Source: Bryopsis sp. KO-2023
Lineage: Eukaryota; Chlorophyta; Ulvophyceae; Bryopsidales; Bryopsidaceae
Reading direction: 5' to 3'
DNA: 64,000 nucleotides
Assembly (NCBI GenBank): GCA_030272585.1
Contig: BSYQ01000014.1
Coordinates: 1,612,001 to 1,676,000 of the forward strand
Position 1 is the stretch's first letter, and every line of letters starts with the position of its first letter. Made by a program: the position numbers and the translations under genes. The notes under the pieces are model-generated. The model did no database searches, was not told the origin of the DNA, and was given only the letters and a program-made list of their open reading frames with translations. This document shows, piece by piece, positions 1-11,130 of this stretch.

Positions 1-410
1 CAATCGAGCGAGCGGTTGCCAGTCCGGGGTTGCCAACGTTTCAAAAGACAGTGCTGATCGGAAAAGAAAACCTCACAGGGGGTGTACTTTGAGAAATCGA
101 AATGTCTGGGCTCGTTGCAACGGTTGGGCAGTAACATTCGGCTTGGGATTCCAACACAGGGAAACAGCCCCACAGGCTCCCCCAACACACACGAACGAAA
201 GTCCAAGGGAATCAGCTCCCCACAACTGACCGCCCAACCAAATTCCACCACAGTTCCACACCCCTTGACAAACCCTAGTCCAGATTTCTGGGCCTGCGAA
301 AAGTTCCCGCCCTGGACGATTTGCACCGCATCGATATTTTCCTGCGCAAGTTTTTGGCACACCCCCATTCCTGAATTTTGTGCAGAGTTCAGACAGTGTT
401 TTCACGGAAA
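1..410. other. upstream region, no gene recognised
   Basis: I see no supported exon here. It precedes the first inferred exon at 411 and may hold the promoter or 5' leader of the coiled-coil gene. Overlapping open frames on both strands have no recognisable protein content. Confidence 0.4.
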
Positions 411-3400
411 ATGGTCAACGGGACGAGGCCGCCGACGTCGAAAAGCCACGGAAGCTCTAGACCAGGCACGGGGCCCCAGCTGCAGATTTCTGGCGGGAGG
501 CCGCCTTCGCGGGTCAGCACTGGTCGAGCAAGCGCATCCGGAAGACCGGTGAGTTTGAGTGCGCCTGGACGCACCTGTGGTACCCCAAGCATAAAGTGCC
601 AGTACTTAAGATAGGTGTAGAACTTTTCTGGAGAAGAAGCGTGGAGCCCACCCAGTTTTCAACACAAGTCAGTTGCCGTGGAAGTTCAGCTAGGAACAAT
701 CTGTTTCTGTTTTTTTTTGCACGTGACGTCCAGACGCGTGCGAGTTGATTTGTTCGAACATTGTCTGGAAAAGACGTCACTGTCAGTGGGACTCGTCGCT
801 AGATGGAAGGTCAACAAACTTCCAGGTTTTTGTTGTGATTCGTGGCGGCGGGATCGAATCGATAGCTCTTTTGCAGCGCTTTGTGTTGACGACTATTGTG
901 GATGCGTCTTGATTTCCACGGGGCGAAACGCACTGAAATGTTCGACGCTTCCAAAAGCCATCCAGAAACTTTTTGAAACTTTTTTGTGCCCGGCAAAGCA
1001 CACCTTGAAATACTTAAAGGACAAGATGTTTCGAAAGGGCATGGAGAATTTTGTCCGAATTTTAGAAACAAGAAGCAAGAGAGCACACATATTCATATAT
1101 TTTGTGCATGTGTATAAAATAGAGTGTAAATTAAGGAAGGGTAACTGAAGAAGACAGGCTTGATGTTGAGGTGTATTGCCTTGCAGGCTTCGGGTGGAAC
1201 AAATGCCCTCCAGGCACTCACTCACACCCTCATCAAGAAAATGCGTGAAAAATTCGGGGTAGGATTAAAAACACAAAACAGCACCGAGCCCTCCCCCCAA
1301 CTCCCCACCCCGCTTGAGCACTTCTCCATAACAAAGCTGGTTTAAACAGAAATTACGAATATGTAATTACTTCACCAAGCCTCACTGTTTGCTCGTTGTA
1401 CATTAATCCATGACTGCATGATTTCTTTTCGATTGATTTGGGAAATCGTCCCGATGGCGATTGCTTGAAAATACTCCAATGTCTGGCACAGGAAGCAGCC
1501 GGAGATATCAAATCCCAAGAAGCCATTGCCGAAGAAGTTCAAAGATTCATGACTGTATCTCAAAGTGTGAAGGTAGAAATCAGACTCGATCGGAAAAAAA
1601 AGCTCCACATCCCTTTTTTTATCTAAACAAACCACTTTGATATTTCTGTTGAGGATAACCAGAAATATTTCCACAAAAAATTGCTGTGTTTTTTTCTCTT
1701 TCTTTTTGAGAAATTGCATGCTCCTGTAGAAACCAGGAAGTGATGTTTTTTTCTTTTTGTGAATTTCCTATGAAAAGAAAATAAATCAAGTTTTGAATAG
1801 CTGAGAAGATTTTTTTGTGGGGATGACTAAAAGGAAGATGATCTGTCAAATTTGGAAGAAAGGATTCGGCGACGACTCACAGGGGACACACCATTGTAAG
1901 CTCCACTCTTGATTAATAATTTAAATCATGATTTATTTTTATTTATACTGTATTTTATCTTATTATGTTCTGTGGCGGGCTTCATCTTCGCTTGAACGAG
2001 AAAATAATAAGCAAGCTGATTGCACGGTTATCTTATCGAGATAAAAATGAAAAAATAGTGGAAATTTTTTTTGTGTAAGTTTTGCTTAGTTTTTTCCTTT
2101 AATAGATTTTATTTTTTTTGGGGGGGTGGGGGGCAAAATTTAGTTCTGTGCTGCTTTTTGCTCCACACACTATTTTATTGATGGTATATTTTCTGTCCTT
2201 CCCTTAAACCTCATTGAAACCATAGCAACTCAAAAGAAGATAATTCAAGAATTGGATATATATACATACATTTTATTGTATAAACCAGAAATGCTTGGCT
2301 GCTTCAATGGTATTAAGCTGGCGAAATTTTTAATATTTTACCTTTTTCGGGCAGGCGAAATGAGCGAGTTTCAGCAAAGCAATTGGCTGATAAGAATGAT
2401 GAATGGGCAAGAATTTGGAAATACACGAGTGAAAAAGGATTAGTTGAAGGTATGCCAGAAAAAAAACCAAAAAAAAACGTTGCATTCACTATCTTGAAAT
2501 TGATTTTATTTCTTTTCTTCCTTTTGGCTAAACTCAATTTCTTTTAAGAAAAAAACAGACTGCAAAAATCTAAAAAACAATGCGGACGACCGAACTGCAG
2601 GGAAAATATATTTTATTCATGCATGCAATTAATTCTGAAATAAATCTGCCAAAAAATACTTGTCTGAAGAAGGAGAAGAAGAAGAAGAAAACACTTGAAA
2701 AAACAATAAAAAAATAATCACCTTTATTTAGTTTATTCTTTTTTTTAATTTTTGTGGTCAAAAATGTTCACAGAGGAAATGAAAAAGGATTTGTTGAAAA
2801 AAAGACAACAAGAAATAAAAGACAGCTTGGATGCTCAAATCCGGGAAAGGGAGGAAAGAATGAAAGCTGAAAAGTCAGACGAGGAAGCCTATGCAAATGC
2901 CGAAAAAGAAGCGCTCAGGTGGAGCCTTTCACACATTTCATTCAACAGAATCACCATCCAGATTAAAATAGAAAAAAACCCAGAAAAACAAAACAAAACA
3001 GAAAAAAACAAGTTTTGGCCATCAGCAAACACGTCCAAAACAATGGAAAAGATTTCTTACAAAAAAAAATTGAAATTTTGAAGAACATCATATTTTGAAT
3101 GGAGGAAAAGAAAAGGAGAAGTTTGCTGGTTGGTGCAAATTTCCTTCAATATTGTTCAGTGATAAAACGAAAATCAGATCATAAATGTCTTTAAATAAAA
3201 TCAACGAAGGGGCCCTCTATGAAAAAAAAAAAAAGATGGTCAAAACAACGTGCAGGAAGGTAAATTTCTTTTCAAGTCAATTTGTCGGTCAAGGGGGTGC
3301 GGGAAAATAAGCAAACAAGACAGAAAGATGGTGAAATGAATAGTTTTTTCCGTGGAAAATCTGCATTTTTTGGTGTGTATTGTTTTATTTTTTGCTTGTC

Positions 3401-4858
3401 AGACTGTGGGAAAAGGAAGAGGAAGCCAAAAGGAAAAAGAAACTCGATATCATTGAGAGGTTGAAGGAACAAAGGAAGGAGCAGCTGGAAGACAGAAGGC
3501 AAAGGCGAGCAGCGGTAATTCTATCCTAAGTCTCACATGCATTCCTGAATGCATGCATGCATGCATGCATGTACATCTTTGGATGCATCTCTTCATTGAT
3601 TTCTTCTCGTTCGTTTGGTTTTATTTCGAAGGTTATGACTAGAAAACAGCAGGAGGAGGAAGAATTGATGAACAAGCTTGCCATGGATACCAAGAGGGAA
3701 ATGGAAAAGGAAGAAAGCGTGCGGCGGAAAGGAAAAGAAGCCCTGAAAGAGTTTCTGCTGTCGAACGAGGTGAACAAAAAGCTGAAGGAGAAGCAAAAGG
3801 AAAAAGAAGCATTGGAGGATCTGGCATACACGAAAGCTTACACAGAAATGCTGGAAAAACAAGAACTGGCCAGAAAAATCCAACTGGAGAAACTGAAGGC
3901 AGTTCAGGTGAGTGGCCTCATGTGTGCAGTTTCTTCTTACGAGGAGGGGTGGGTGGGGTGGGGGGGCTTCAATCTCCGATTAAATTATTCCTTTTGAGCG
4001 GAAGGAATGTGATCAGAGGTTCAATGCTTCAAAGAAAAAAAATGCTATTTTCGCTTCAGGTTCCATCTTTTTGGGATTTCAGCGTGTTTTTTTTTTTTTT
4101 TTTTCTGATTTTTATTTTTGGGGAAATTCATCCAGGCACGTCAGGAGCAAGATGCACAGGAGAGGCCTCCAGCCAAACGATGGATCGACCCCGACATTAT
4201 CGAAAAACACTACAACAAGAGGGAGGCAGAATTGAAAGCGGAGGATGAACGCAGGCAGAATGCAGTCACCACCAGCAATCAGAAAATGGTCGAAGTGCTG
4301 AAAAAACAGAGGGAAGAAAAAAAAGTCAGGGAGGCGGCCATGAAGAAAGTGGAAATGGTGGGGTGCCTCTCCACAAAAAAAAGGACATCAGAAAAAGCAT
4401 CAAATTAAATTAACCGGAAAAAAACAAAAAAAAACCAAAAAAACAAAAGTCCATATTCAAAAAGCATCAAATGAAACGGAACAGACGGAAGCGCATATTC
4501 CTGTGGTGTATATATATATATATATATTTGAAAAACAACGTTTCGCCAAAAAAAAAGGGTATCTCTATATGGATCGATGTGTGGAGAAAAAGCAAAGGTT
4601 GATAATGAGGTGGTTCTGGAACAGAAACAAGCTGAGGACTACATACAAATGGGGAAAGCCCAGGAGCAAATCGAGGCGGAAAAGAAAAGGAAAGACCTGC
4701 AGCGAAAAATCAAGCTTCGGTTGGAGCTGGAAGAGCAGATGCGAGAAAATGCAAAAATTCGAAAAGAATCCCAGATGAGCGCCACCGAAAAGAAATTGAA
4801 CAAGCAACTGCTGGCGGAAGTCAGCGATTTTGAAACCAAAGGATCTGTTAGGATTTGA
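411..4858 (+). CDS. long coiled-coil protein, possibly flagellar (trichohyalin/TPH-like)
   Basis: Ten inferred exons (411-548, 1187-1258, 1492-1572, 1834-1895, 2355-2449, 2774-2918, 3403-3514, 3632-3907, 4136-4357, 4598-4858) join in one frame with GT-AG borders and give 487 residues ending in TGA. Residues 1-46 are a basic Ser/Pro/Arg/Gly-rich leader. Roughly 47-150 form a mixed region with short helices (exon 5 has a DEWARIWKY segment). From about 150 to 475 the protein is almost pure Lys/Glu/Arg/Gln heptads, broken once by a Pro-containing stretch with RWIDPDIIEKHY in exon 9. Length and composition resemble axonemal TPH-domain proteins such as MNS1, CFAP45 or CFAP53, but composition drives such matches, so the flagellar role is inference. 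Exon 4 start (1834) and the first exon are the least certain parts. No enzyme motif, signal peptide or membrane segment is visible. Confidence 0.7.
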
Positions 4859-7637
4859 TGCTGGAAAAAAAAATAACAAGAAGAAAAAAAAAATGAGAAG
4901 CTTTGAAAACAAAAAAGGAGAGGAATCTGTTTGTTTCGATTGTTCTTTTTTTTGCTTTTTTTCTCTTTTTTTTCCATCTTTTTTCTTTTTGGTTTTGGCA
5001 TGGGTGAGTGGATATCCAAGCTAAAAAATATTTTCCCACTTTCAGCTTTTCATGGTGCCTTTTGTGCTTTTCGTGTTGTTTTTTTTTGGCCTTGTTTCGC
5101 AGATTCTGTTTGGGGGGAATTCTCTGTGAACACATTTTCCCAATTTGTGTGGGGTGTTTCTTTTTGATGCTGGTGGTGGTGGCGGTGTGCTGGTTTGATT
5201 TGGGCGGGCTGTTGCAGGCGGATTGAATTATCGCTCGATCGATTGCTTTCTTTTAAATGACATTTTGCGTATCCTGTGATATTTTGTAAGAGAATACCCT
5301 AAATCTGGAGCAGCCTTTTTCATTTTTTCTTCAATGTTTCAAAGAAAGTTCTACTTCTTTCCAGACGAAGGCGAGTTGATATCATCGCCAGCTCAAAACA
5401 CACTCCATCGCTTCGCAATTTTTAATGAATATCAGCCCTGTAATATCACTCTGACCTCGACTTTCGTTTTTCTTCTTGTGAAAAACACACACACAGCAGG
5501 TGTGTGTGTGTTCTCTCCTGTTTCCAAACTGTTTTTTTTTTCCAGCTTTTTTTTCCACTAAAAAAAACATCCAACCCCCACCCAGGCTCCGCCATTCTGA
5601 GGTACAAATCTGCGCTATACTCTAACCTGGAGCTCTTGTTTTTTTCCTCTCCTGATCGAAAAAAAAAGCAACATGTTTCATCAACAAGTGTGTTTTTTAA
5701 AAGATTTCACAATACAGAAAACAGAAACATAATAGCATCCCCCCACTTGACCTGACATGAGTTTGCAGATGTTCGCTTGCGGCGTGTTTTTCTTTTTCCT
5801 TTGGGCTTTTCGCCCAACTTTTTTCTCCTAAAAGGGGGGTGGGGTGTATAATTCGATGAAACCAACAAAAAAAAAAAAAAAGATCCCCACAGAAAAGCCT
5901 GAATTGCATTTCTTCAGCAAACCAATTAAAAGTTTTGCTTTTGATCAGAAAATCCCCAGTGGAATTTCTCTCCAAAAAATATCAACAAGCTGAATTTCTT
6001 CTTCGTAAAAGTCAGACTTTTCTTTTCCCCCTCCTTTAATAAAGAAAGCAAGGTCTTTTTTTTAAATGAACAACACTACAATGATTTCGAACAGATTCCC
6101 CCTTACAAAATAAGGTCGAAAAAGAAAAAAAATCGCACACACAAGCAACAACACTGCCCCCACTAGCTCATTTTTTTTTGTGTTTTTTTGTGTTTTTTGT
6201 CTAGTTTTGCCCTCATTAGGAGTCATGCTTCTAGCTTTTTCAAACCTTAAAATCTGCTTTTTTTTTACCCTTCCCCCCCCCCCTCCCCCCCGCTCTTTTT
6301 TTTCCCAAATTGATTTTTTTTTCCCCCATGAAACCATCAAATACTTAATTGTCCAAGCTATTGCATACAGGGAAAAAAAACCACTCACGCACGCACACAG
6401 TAAAGCCAGCAATCGATGGTTTTGGCAAAAAAAAAAAAGAAAAAAGAAACACTGGTTATGATCCTTGTTTTCTTTTTTTTTCAACCCTTCTTTTTTCCAT
6501 TTTTGAAGCTACTCGCCATTTGCTAGTGCTTGATTGAACAAAAAAAAGCAAAACCAAAAATTAATTTAAGAAAAAAAGATAGGAAATATTTTGGTTTCTT
6601 CTTCTTTTTTTTCTATCGTAGTCAAATGAAAAATCTGTCATTCATCCCCTTTGCTCTCATCCCCTTTTTTCCAATTTTTTTTCCCCCTTTTTTTTTCGTG
6701 GGATCATTGGAAGGAGCGAACTAAAGATATATCATAATTAAAAAAAAAAAAGAAAAAAAAAACACCACCAAAATTACCAGAATCTGGATGCCCTCATGTG
6801 GCATGCTCATATGCGTCAATTCGACCACAACAAAATTTGAAAAAGAAAAAGCTGCTACATTTTGCCCCCAAAAAACCCTCCTTCTTTGCGCACTCATAAT
6901 TTCTCCGAATTTTTTCTTTTTTTTTTCTCTGGATGAACGGAAAGAAAAAAAATAGACAGAAGATTAAATAGATAAGAAAAAGAAAAGGGAAAATCGTACA
7001 CAACACAACACACACACACACAGAATTCCAAACACTCCCCCAACAACACAACCCCTGTCAAAGAATCCACCGGAAATCATGCGATGCACATTTAGATACA
7101 TTCGTATTTGAATTCGACTATCTTTTTTTGGCACCTCAAAAAATACCCCACACACACTCTTCTTTTTTTTTTTTTTACCCTTCTTTTTTTTCCACCCCCT
7201 TTCAAATTGAACACTCCACATTAATCTCCCTCTTTTATTTTCGATGATTTTTAGACCTTGACTAAAAGTTTTCACATTGGTGGAAAAAACACACACACAC
7301 ACACATACACTCCCTCTCCAAACCTCCATTCGGCCACTCAATTTTCTCACCCTTTTCTTTTCGATTTTTCTAATTTTTTTTTTCTTCTGCCATTTTTTCT
7401 TTGAAAGCAGCGATAGATGCATCACGACATTCAAGATTTAAAAGAGAAAAAGAAAATCACATATTTTTTTTCCCCTTTTTATTTAGGGCAAAAAAATATA
7501 TATATCACCACCACGCCTTGTTTGAAAAAAAAAGGGAACGGATTCTTTTCAGAACTGAAAATGGAGACTGGAATTCATCACTCGATGACTTTTTTTTTTG
7601 GATTTTTTTTTTGTTTTTTTTTCCCCCAATCCCAAAT
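4859..7637. other. AT-rich low-complexity spacer
   Basis: No gene seen. The stretch is dominated by poly-T and poly-A runs, with short CA/GT dinucleotide tracts near 5489-5510, 7000-7020 and 7290-7305. Open frames here encode only Phe- or Lys-rich low-complexity peptides. It lies between the convergent 3' ends of the coiled-coil gene and the SNARE-like gene. Confidence 0.6.
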
Positions 7638-9179
7638 TTATACAATCCCATATGAGCTCGAGGCTCCGGTCGATAATGCTCCTGAAGAAGATGCTCCAGA
7701 AGATGATGCTCCCGAACTGGAGCCAGCCATGCCCTCCGAAATTTCACCATCATATCTTTGGGAGTCACCAAGATTCATCGACCTAATACAAAAAAAATGA
7801 AAAAATAAAATCAATAAATAATAAATAAATAAGCCAACCCTTCCCCCCCTTTAGGGGCATAGGACTGTTTCAGGGTTTTGACAGGGTGACATTCGATCTA
7901 AAAGTCAGACTATGCTGAAACATTTCCGAGAATGGGCTGCACTTAATCTTGCGTAACCGAATTTCACTTTCAAATTCGACCCCCCCAAAAAAAAGAAAAA
8001 AAAGAAAAAAAAACCTCTGTGTTCCAGTTGTTCTTTTTGAAAATTTACCCGATTATCTCTGACATTTCGACTTCACCGAGACTCATGGTATCGTGAAGAG
8101 ATCTTCGGATGGCCTCCGCAGTATCCTCGAGGAAAATGCTTTTAGATCTGGCCAGCGATTGTTCGTGTGTCAGACCCCTCAATCTTTCATCACAGTTGGA
8201 GTCGTCGAAGTAAACTTCAGCACCGCTGCAAGGAAGGGGAAAAAAAAAATCTGCTGAATACCTGAACAGGTTTTTGAATCTGGTGCCAGGTATATCAATC
8301 ATATCAAATCTGGATGAGGGAATTTTCCGGTAGCATCAAGCTGATTGATTTTGAATGTTTTTCGGGGGCCTGAAATTGAAAATCAACATACTGGAAATCC
8401 ACAACAGAACATTGTTTTTTGGCTTCTTCGTGGCTTATTGTCGCCTCAAAAAAAAGCAAAGTGGAAAAAAAAACCAGAAACAAGAAAGGGAGGAATTGAA
8501 ATAAAATATATCACGACTGATTGCTAAAGATCCTTTTTTTTTTTTTAATAAAAAAAAGTAAAGGAAGAAGAATCAGGTGACATGCTGAACTAACTAAATT
8601 AAGTAAATAAATAAATAAAGACTTTCTTTTCGTTTATTTCTTTAATTTTAATTTAGGAAAAGTTTCTGGAACAAAAAATACCTGGGCTCTTCGGTTGGTT
8701 GTTCAGTCACTTCTGTCAATGATGCACCGCTCATGGTCATCGCCTTTTTGAAATACCTGAATGCTTTCTTCATGGCAGTTGCTGCATGAACAAAATCCCA
8801 CAAACCATAATAAACTCAAGGCAAAAAAAAAAAGCCAGAAACTGGAAGCGACCACAGTCGTACATGCAGCCTTCTGGACAGACTGCTACCTCCCAGCCAA
8901 AAAAAGGTATTTTCCTAACGGCTTGCCAAACGACGAAACCAATCAACGACCGATGATTCCGCACGTGGACGGTCGATAGCTCAGATTGACATCCACGTGA
9001 AAAGTAAACGACAAAGAAGATATATTTTTCATATAAGTTCTTCTTTCTCGAGGAGAGTCTTTCCATCATGGAAAGCAAGTACCTGTCAAAGTTGGAACAT
9101 TTGGAAAGACGCTTTCGGGCGACCCGGTGCTGGGGGTGTTGCTACCAGACATGCTCCTCGTGCTCAAGGCGTCCGACAT
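7638..9179 (-). CDS. hypothetical 172-aa protein, weakly SNARE-like with Ser/Gly/Ala tail
   Basis: Four inferred exons (9179-9083, 8781-8682, 8225-8049, 7782-7638) join in frame and end in TAA. The first exon is Ser/Thr/Pro-rich, starting MSDALSTRS. Exon 2 holds a short basic helix (MKKAFRYFKKAM). Exon 3 carries an amphipathic helix with the pattern SIFLEDTAEAIRRSL followed by TMSLGEVEMSEIIG, and exon 4 continues with SMNLGDSQRYDGEI. This spacing of T..AI..S, T..LG and a Q-R pair recalls Qb-SNARE helices (Vti1/NPSN type), but no C-terminal membrane anchor follows; instead there is a repeated SSSGA tail. Either the anchor lies in an unseen exon (a gtataa donor sits just before the stop) or it is not a SNARE. 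The gene is divergent from the exonuclease gene. Gene existence is fairly well supported; function is not. Confidence 0.55.
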
Positions 9180-10434
9180 TTTTTTTCAGCAGCGACTGGA
9201 CGAATCGATTAGCGGGGCTTGCCTCGAGTCTGCGGTACGCAACAGAGCCTTTTTTGAAACTCCGCCACAAACAGGCCACCAGAAACAGCCGCGCGGTCGG
9301 GAAAGCGGGGAGGTGAAAATGCGGCAAACGAAAATTGAGTCACGGAATCTGTTGGGGTTTTATCATCCAGCTGGCCGCTGACAGCTCGGTGGCTGAGTAA
9401 CAGCGGCCTGGGGTTTGCCCTATCGAAGAAAAAAAAATCCACCCACCCGCGGAAGGAAACTCGCCTTTGACCTTGCGTTTGAACAAAAAAACGGTTTTCG
9501 CAAGACTCGCTTCGCTGGATCAATTCGAGCGCGCGTTCACAATCTCAGACGTCGATTTGCAGCAAATGTAGCCAGCACCCCGATGGATCTACCCCGAATA
9601 TTCTTTTAGTTCTTGTCATGTTGGCGTCCGCCACGGTTTCTTTTTCGCCCTACGCTCTCCCAGCTCGATCCGATCGATCGCTTTCGCTGAGCGTTCTACC
9701 TCCGCCCCCCCCTCCTCCCCATCCTTCCGCTTGTTGCATCTGTTGGGTGTGTGTGAAAAAGGTTTTTCTCGAGGATTTGGATGAGGGTCGCCAGTGGTTG
9801 ATTGTGGTCGTTGGGGGGCTGCGTCGATCGTCGGCGGCGGAGACGCCTTTTGGAATCATAAGCACGGAAAGGAGGCGGCCGCAGAGCAGGGCGTAAAATT
9901 TTCCAGACTGATTGGCCTCCGTTTTTCCATGTTTTGATTCGATTGGCTGGGAGCTGTGGCTGAGCAGGGTGAAGCCAGAAGAACTCCTGGCAGGTGTGGA
10001 AAAAAAAATGGGAGTGGCTGTGAAATGATGATGAGCGGATCGGCCACGTGGTGTGGGGTCGTCGTCAAATAAAAAGCAGCCGAGGCGTGGTTTCGTTCTT
10101 CCCAAAACGCTGCTTGTAAAGAGACAGTCAGTTTCCTCCCCCCTCCGTCTCGACTTCGTTACCGACGATCTCGTTCAGCTTCTTTTTCTTTTCTTTTTCT
10201 TTTTTTTCTTTTTGAGACACTTCTTCTTCGCCGAAACATTTTCTGAATAGCGAGAAAAAAAAAAAACTGTAGGGAAAAAAAAAACCGGGGGTGTCGTTCA
10301 TTCCAGAAACGCCTGTACTTCCTGCTGGGTTGATGCAGGGACCGTCTGGAGAATCTAAGTGAGTTTGGCCTGAAAGAAACAGGAAGGTGGTCCAGTCTAT
10401 ATTCTGTTTTTTCTAGACGAAATCTTCAGTGAGG
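9180..10434. promoter_or_regulatory. divergent intergenic region between the SNARE-like and exonuclease genes
   Basis: This GC-richer 1.25 kb separates two divergent starts (9179 minus, 10435 plus) and probably holds both promoters. A palindromic CACGTG lies at 10045-10050 inside GGCCACGTGG. A pyrimidine-rich tract occupies about 10130-10215. Near the plus-strand gene there is a likely 5'-UTR intron (donor after 10358, acceptor before 10417, 58 nt). Assignment as promoter rests on position, not on recognised core elements. Confidence 0.45.
10333..10432 (+). promoter_or_regulatory. upstream ORF spanning a 5'-UTR intron
   Basis: ATG at 10333 opens a short frame that, after removal of the inferred 58-nt intron (10359-10416), encodes 13 residues and stops with TGA at 10430-10432, two bases before the exonuclease ATG at 10435. 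Unspliced RNA stops just inside the intron. The tight spacing could allow reinitiation or dampen translation. This is inferred from sequence only. Confidence 0.45.
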
Positions 10435-11130
10435 ATGCCGCTCATCAGCAACGTGTATGAGCAATACCCCGCTTACCCCCCTCCCAAGTTTTACTCCATC
10501 GATGTGGAGTGCGTGGCCACGGGGAGCGACCACAACGCCCGCGCTGTGGGGCAAATCTCGCTGGTGGATGAATATGAGCGCGTTTTGCTGAACATCTACG
10601 TGCAGCCCGACGAGCGCATCACTTCTTACCTCACGCCCCTGACGGGACTGACCAAGGAGATGCTGGACACCCACGGGCTCCCGCTCGCCCAAGCGTTGAG
10701 GCATTTGCGGGACTACCTGCCTCCCTACGCGATTCTCGTCGGGCAGAACATCGGAAAAGACGTCCACTGGCTGGATTTAAAGGAGGGGGTGGATTTCGAG
10801 AGCATGGTGGACCTCGCTGGTTTGTACAAGTTCTGGAACGCTCAGTATAACTCCTGGTCCATCTTCTCGTTGGACCACATGGCGCGAATCGTGCTGGGCT
10901 TGGATTCCCAAGGCGGGCCGCACAACGCTGTGGGGGACGCCCTCAAGTCGATCAGGCTGTTCAACTATTATCGAGTGTTCAGTCAAAACCCGGTGATGAT
11001 GACGAGAGTGAAAGATGCCCTGATGAACAACCCCATCCAAGATTCCTTCGCCAAGAGGTACCCCACTTTCGAGGGGGTGTGCATGGGGAACAGAAAAAAA
11101 TGCACTTGTGGGGCTCCTTTTTTGGGCTAG
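10435..11130 (+). CDS. DEDDh-type 3'-5' exonuclease (REX4/oligoribonuclease-like)
   Basis: A single-exon gene of 231 residues. The N-terminal FYSIDVECVA supplies the first DxE metal ligands; VGQNIGKDVHWLDL supplies the central conserved Asp region (Exo II); and GGPHNAVGDALKSIRLF gives the C-terminal H-x4-D of the DEDDh class (Exo III). These enzymes remove nucleotides from RNA or DNA 3' ends using two metal ions. The overall order matches REX4-like RNA exonucleases, in which the TPLTGLTKEML segment corresponds to the usual 'sGI..e.l' region. After the nuclease fold, a C-terminal stretch holds C-x7-C-x-C, which could bind a metal, though a fourth ligand is not evident. No targeting peptide is obvious. 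The start at 10435 is chosen because the fold begins soon after it and an upstream ORF ends immediately before it. The exact RNA substrate cannot be told from sequence. Confidence 0.88.
   Translation: MPLISNVYEQYPAYPPPKFYSIDVECVATGSDHNARAVGQISLVDEYERVLLNIYVQPDERITSYLTPLTGLTKEMLDTHGLPLAQALRHLRDYLPPYAILVGQNIGKDVHWLDLKEGVDFESMVDLAGLYKFWNAQYNSWSIFSLDHMARIVLGLDSQGGPHNAVGDALKSIRLFNYYRVFSQNPVMMTRVKDALMNNPIQDSFAKRYPTFEGVCMGNRKKCTCGAPFLG

Noticed and set aside
1372-1719. Minus-strand open frame with aromatic residues over 1372-1719
   Set aside because: The plus strand carries a short exon with good splice borders in phase with the coiled-coil gene at 1492-1572, which explains the region better.
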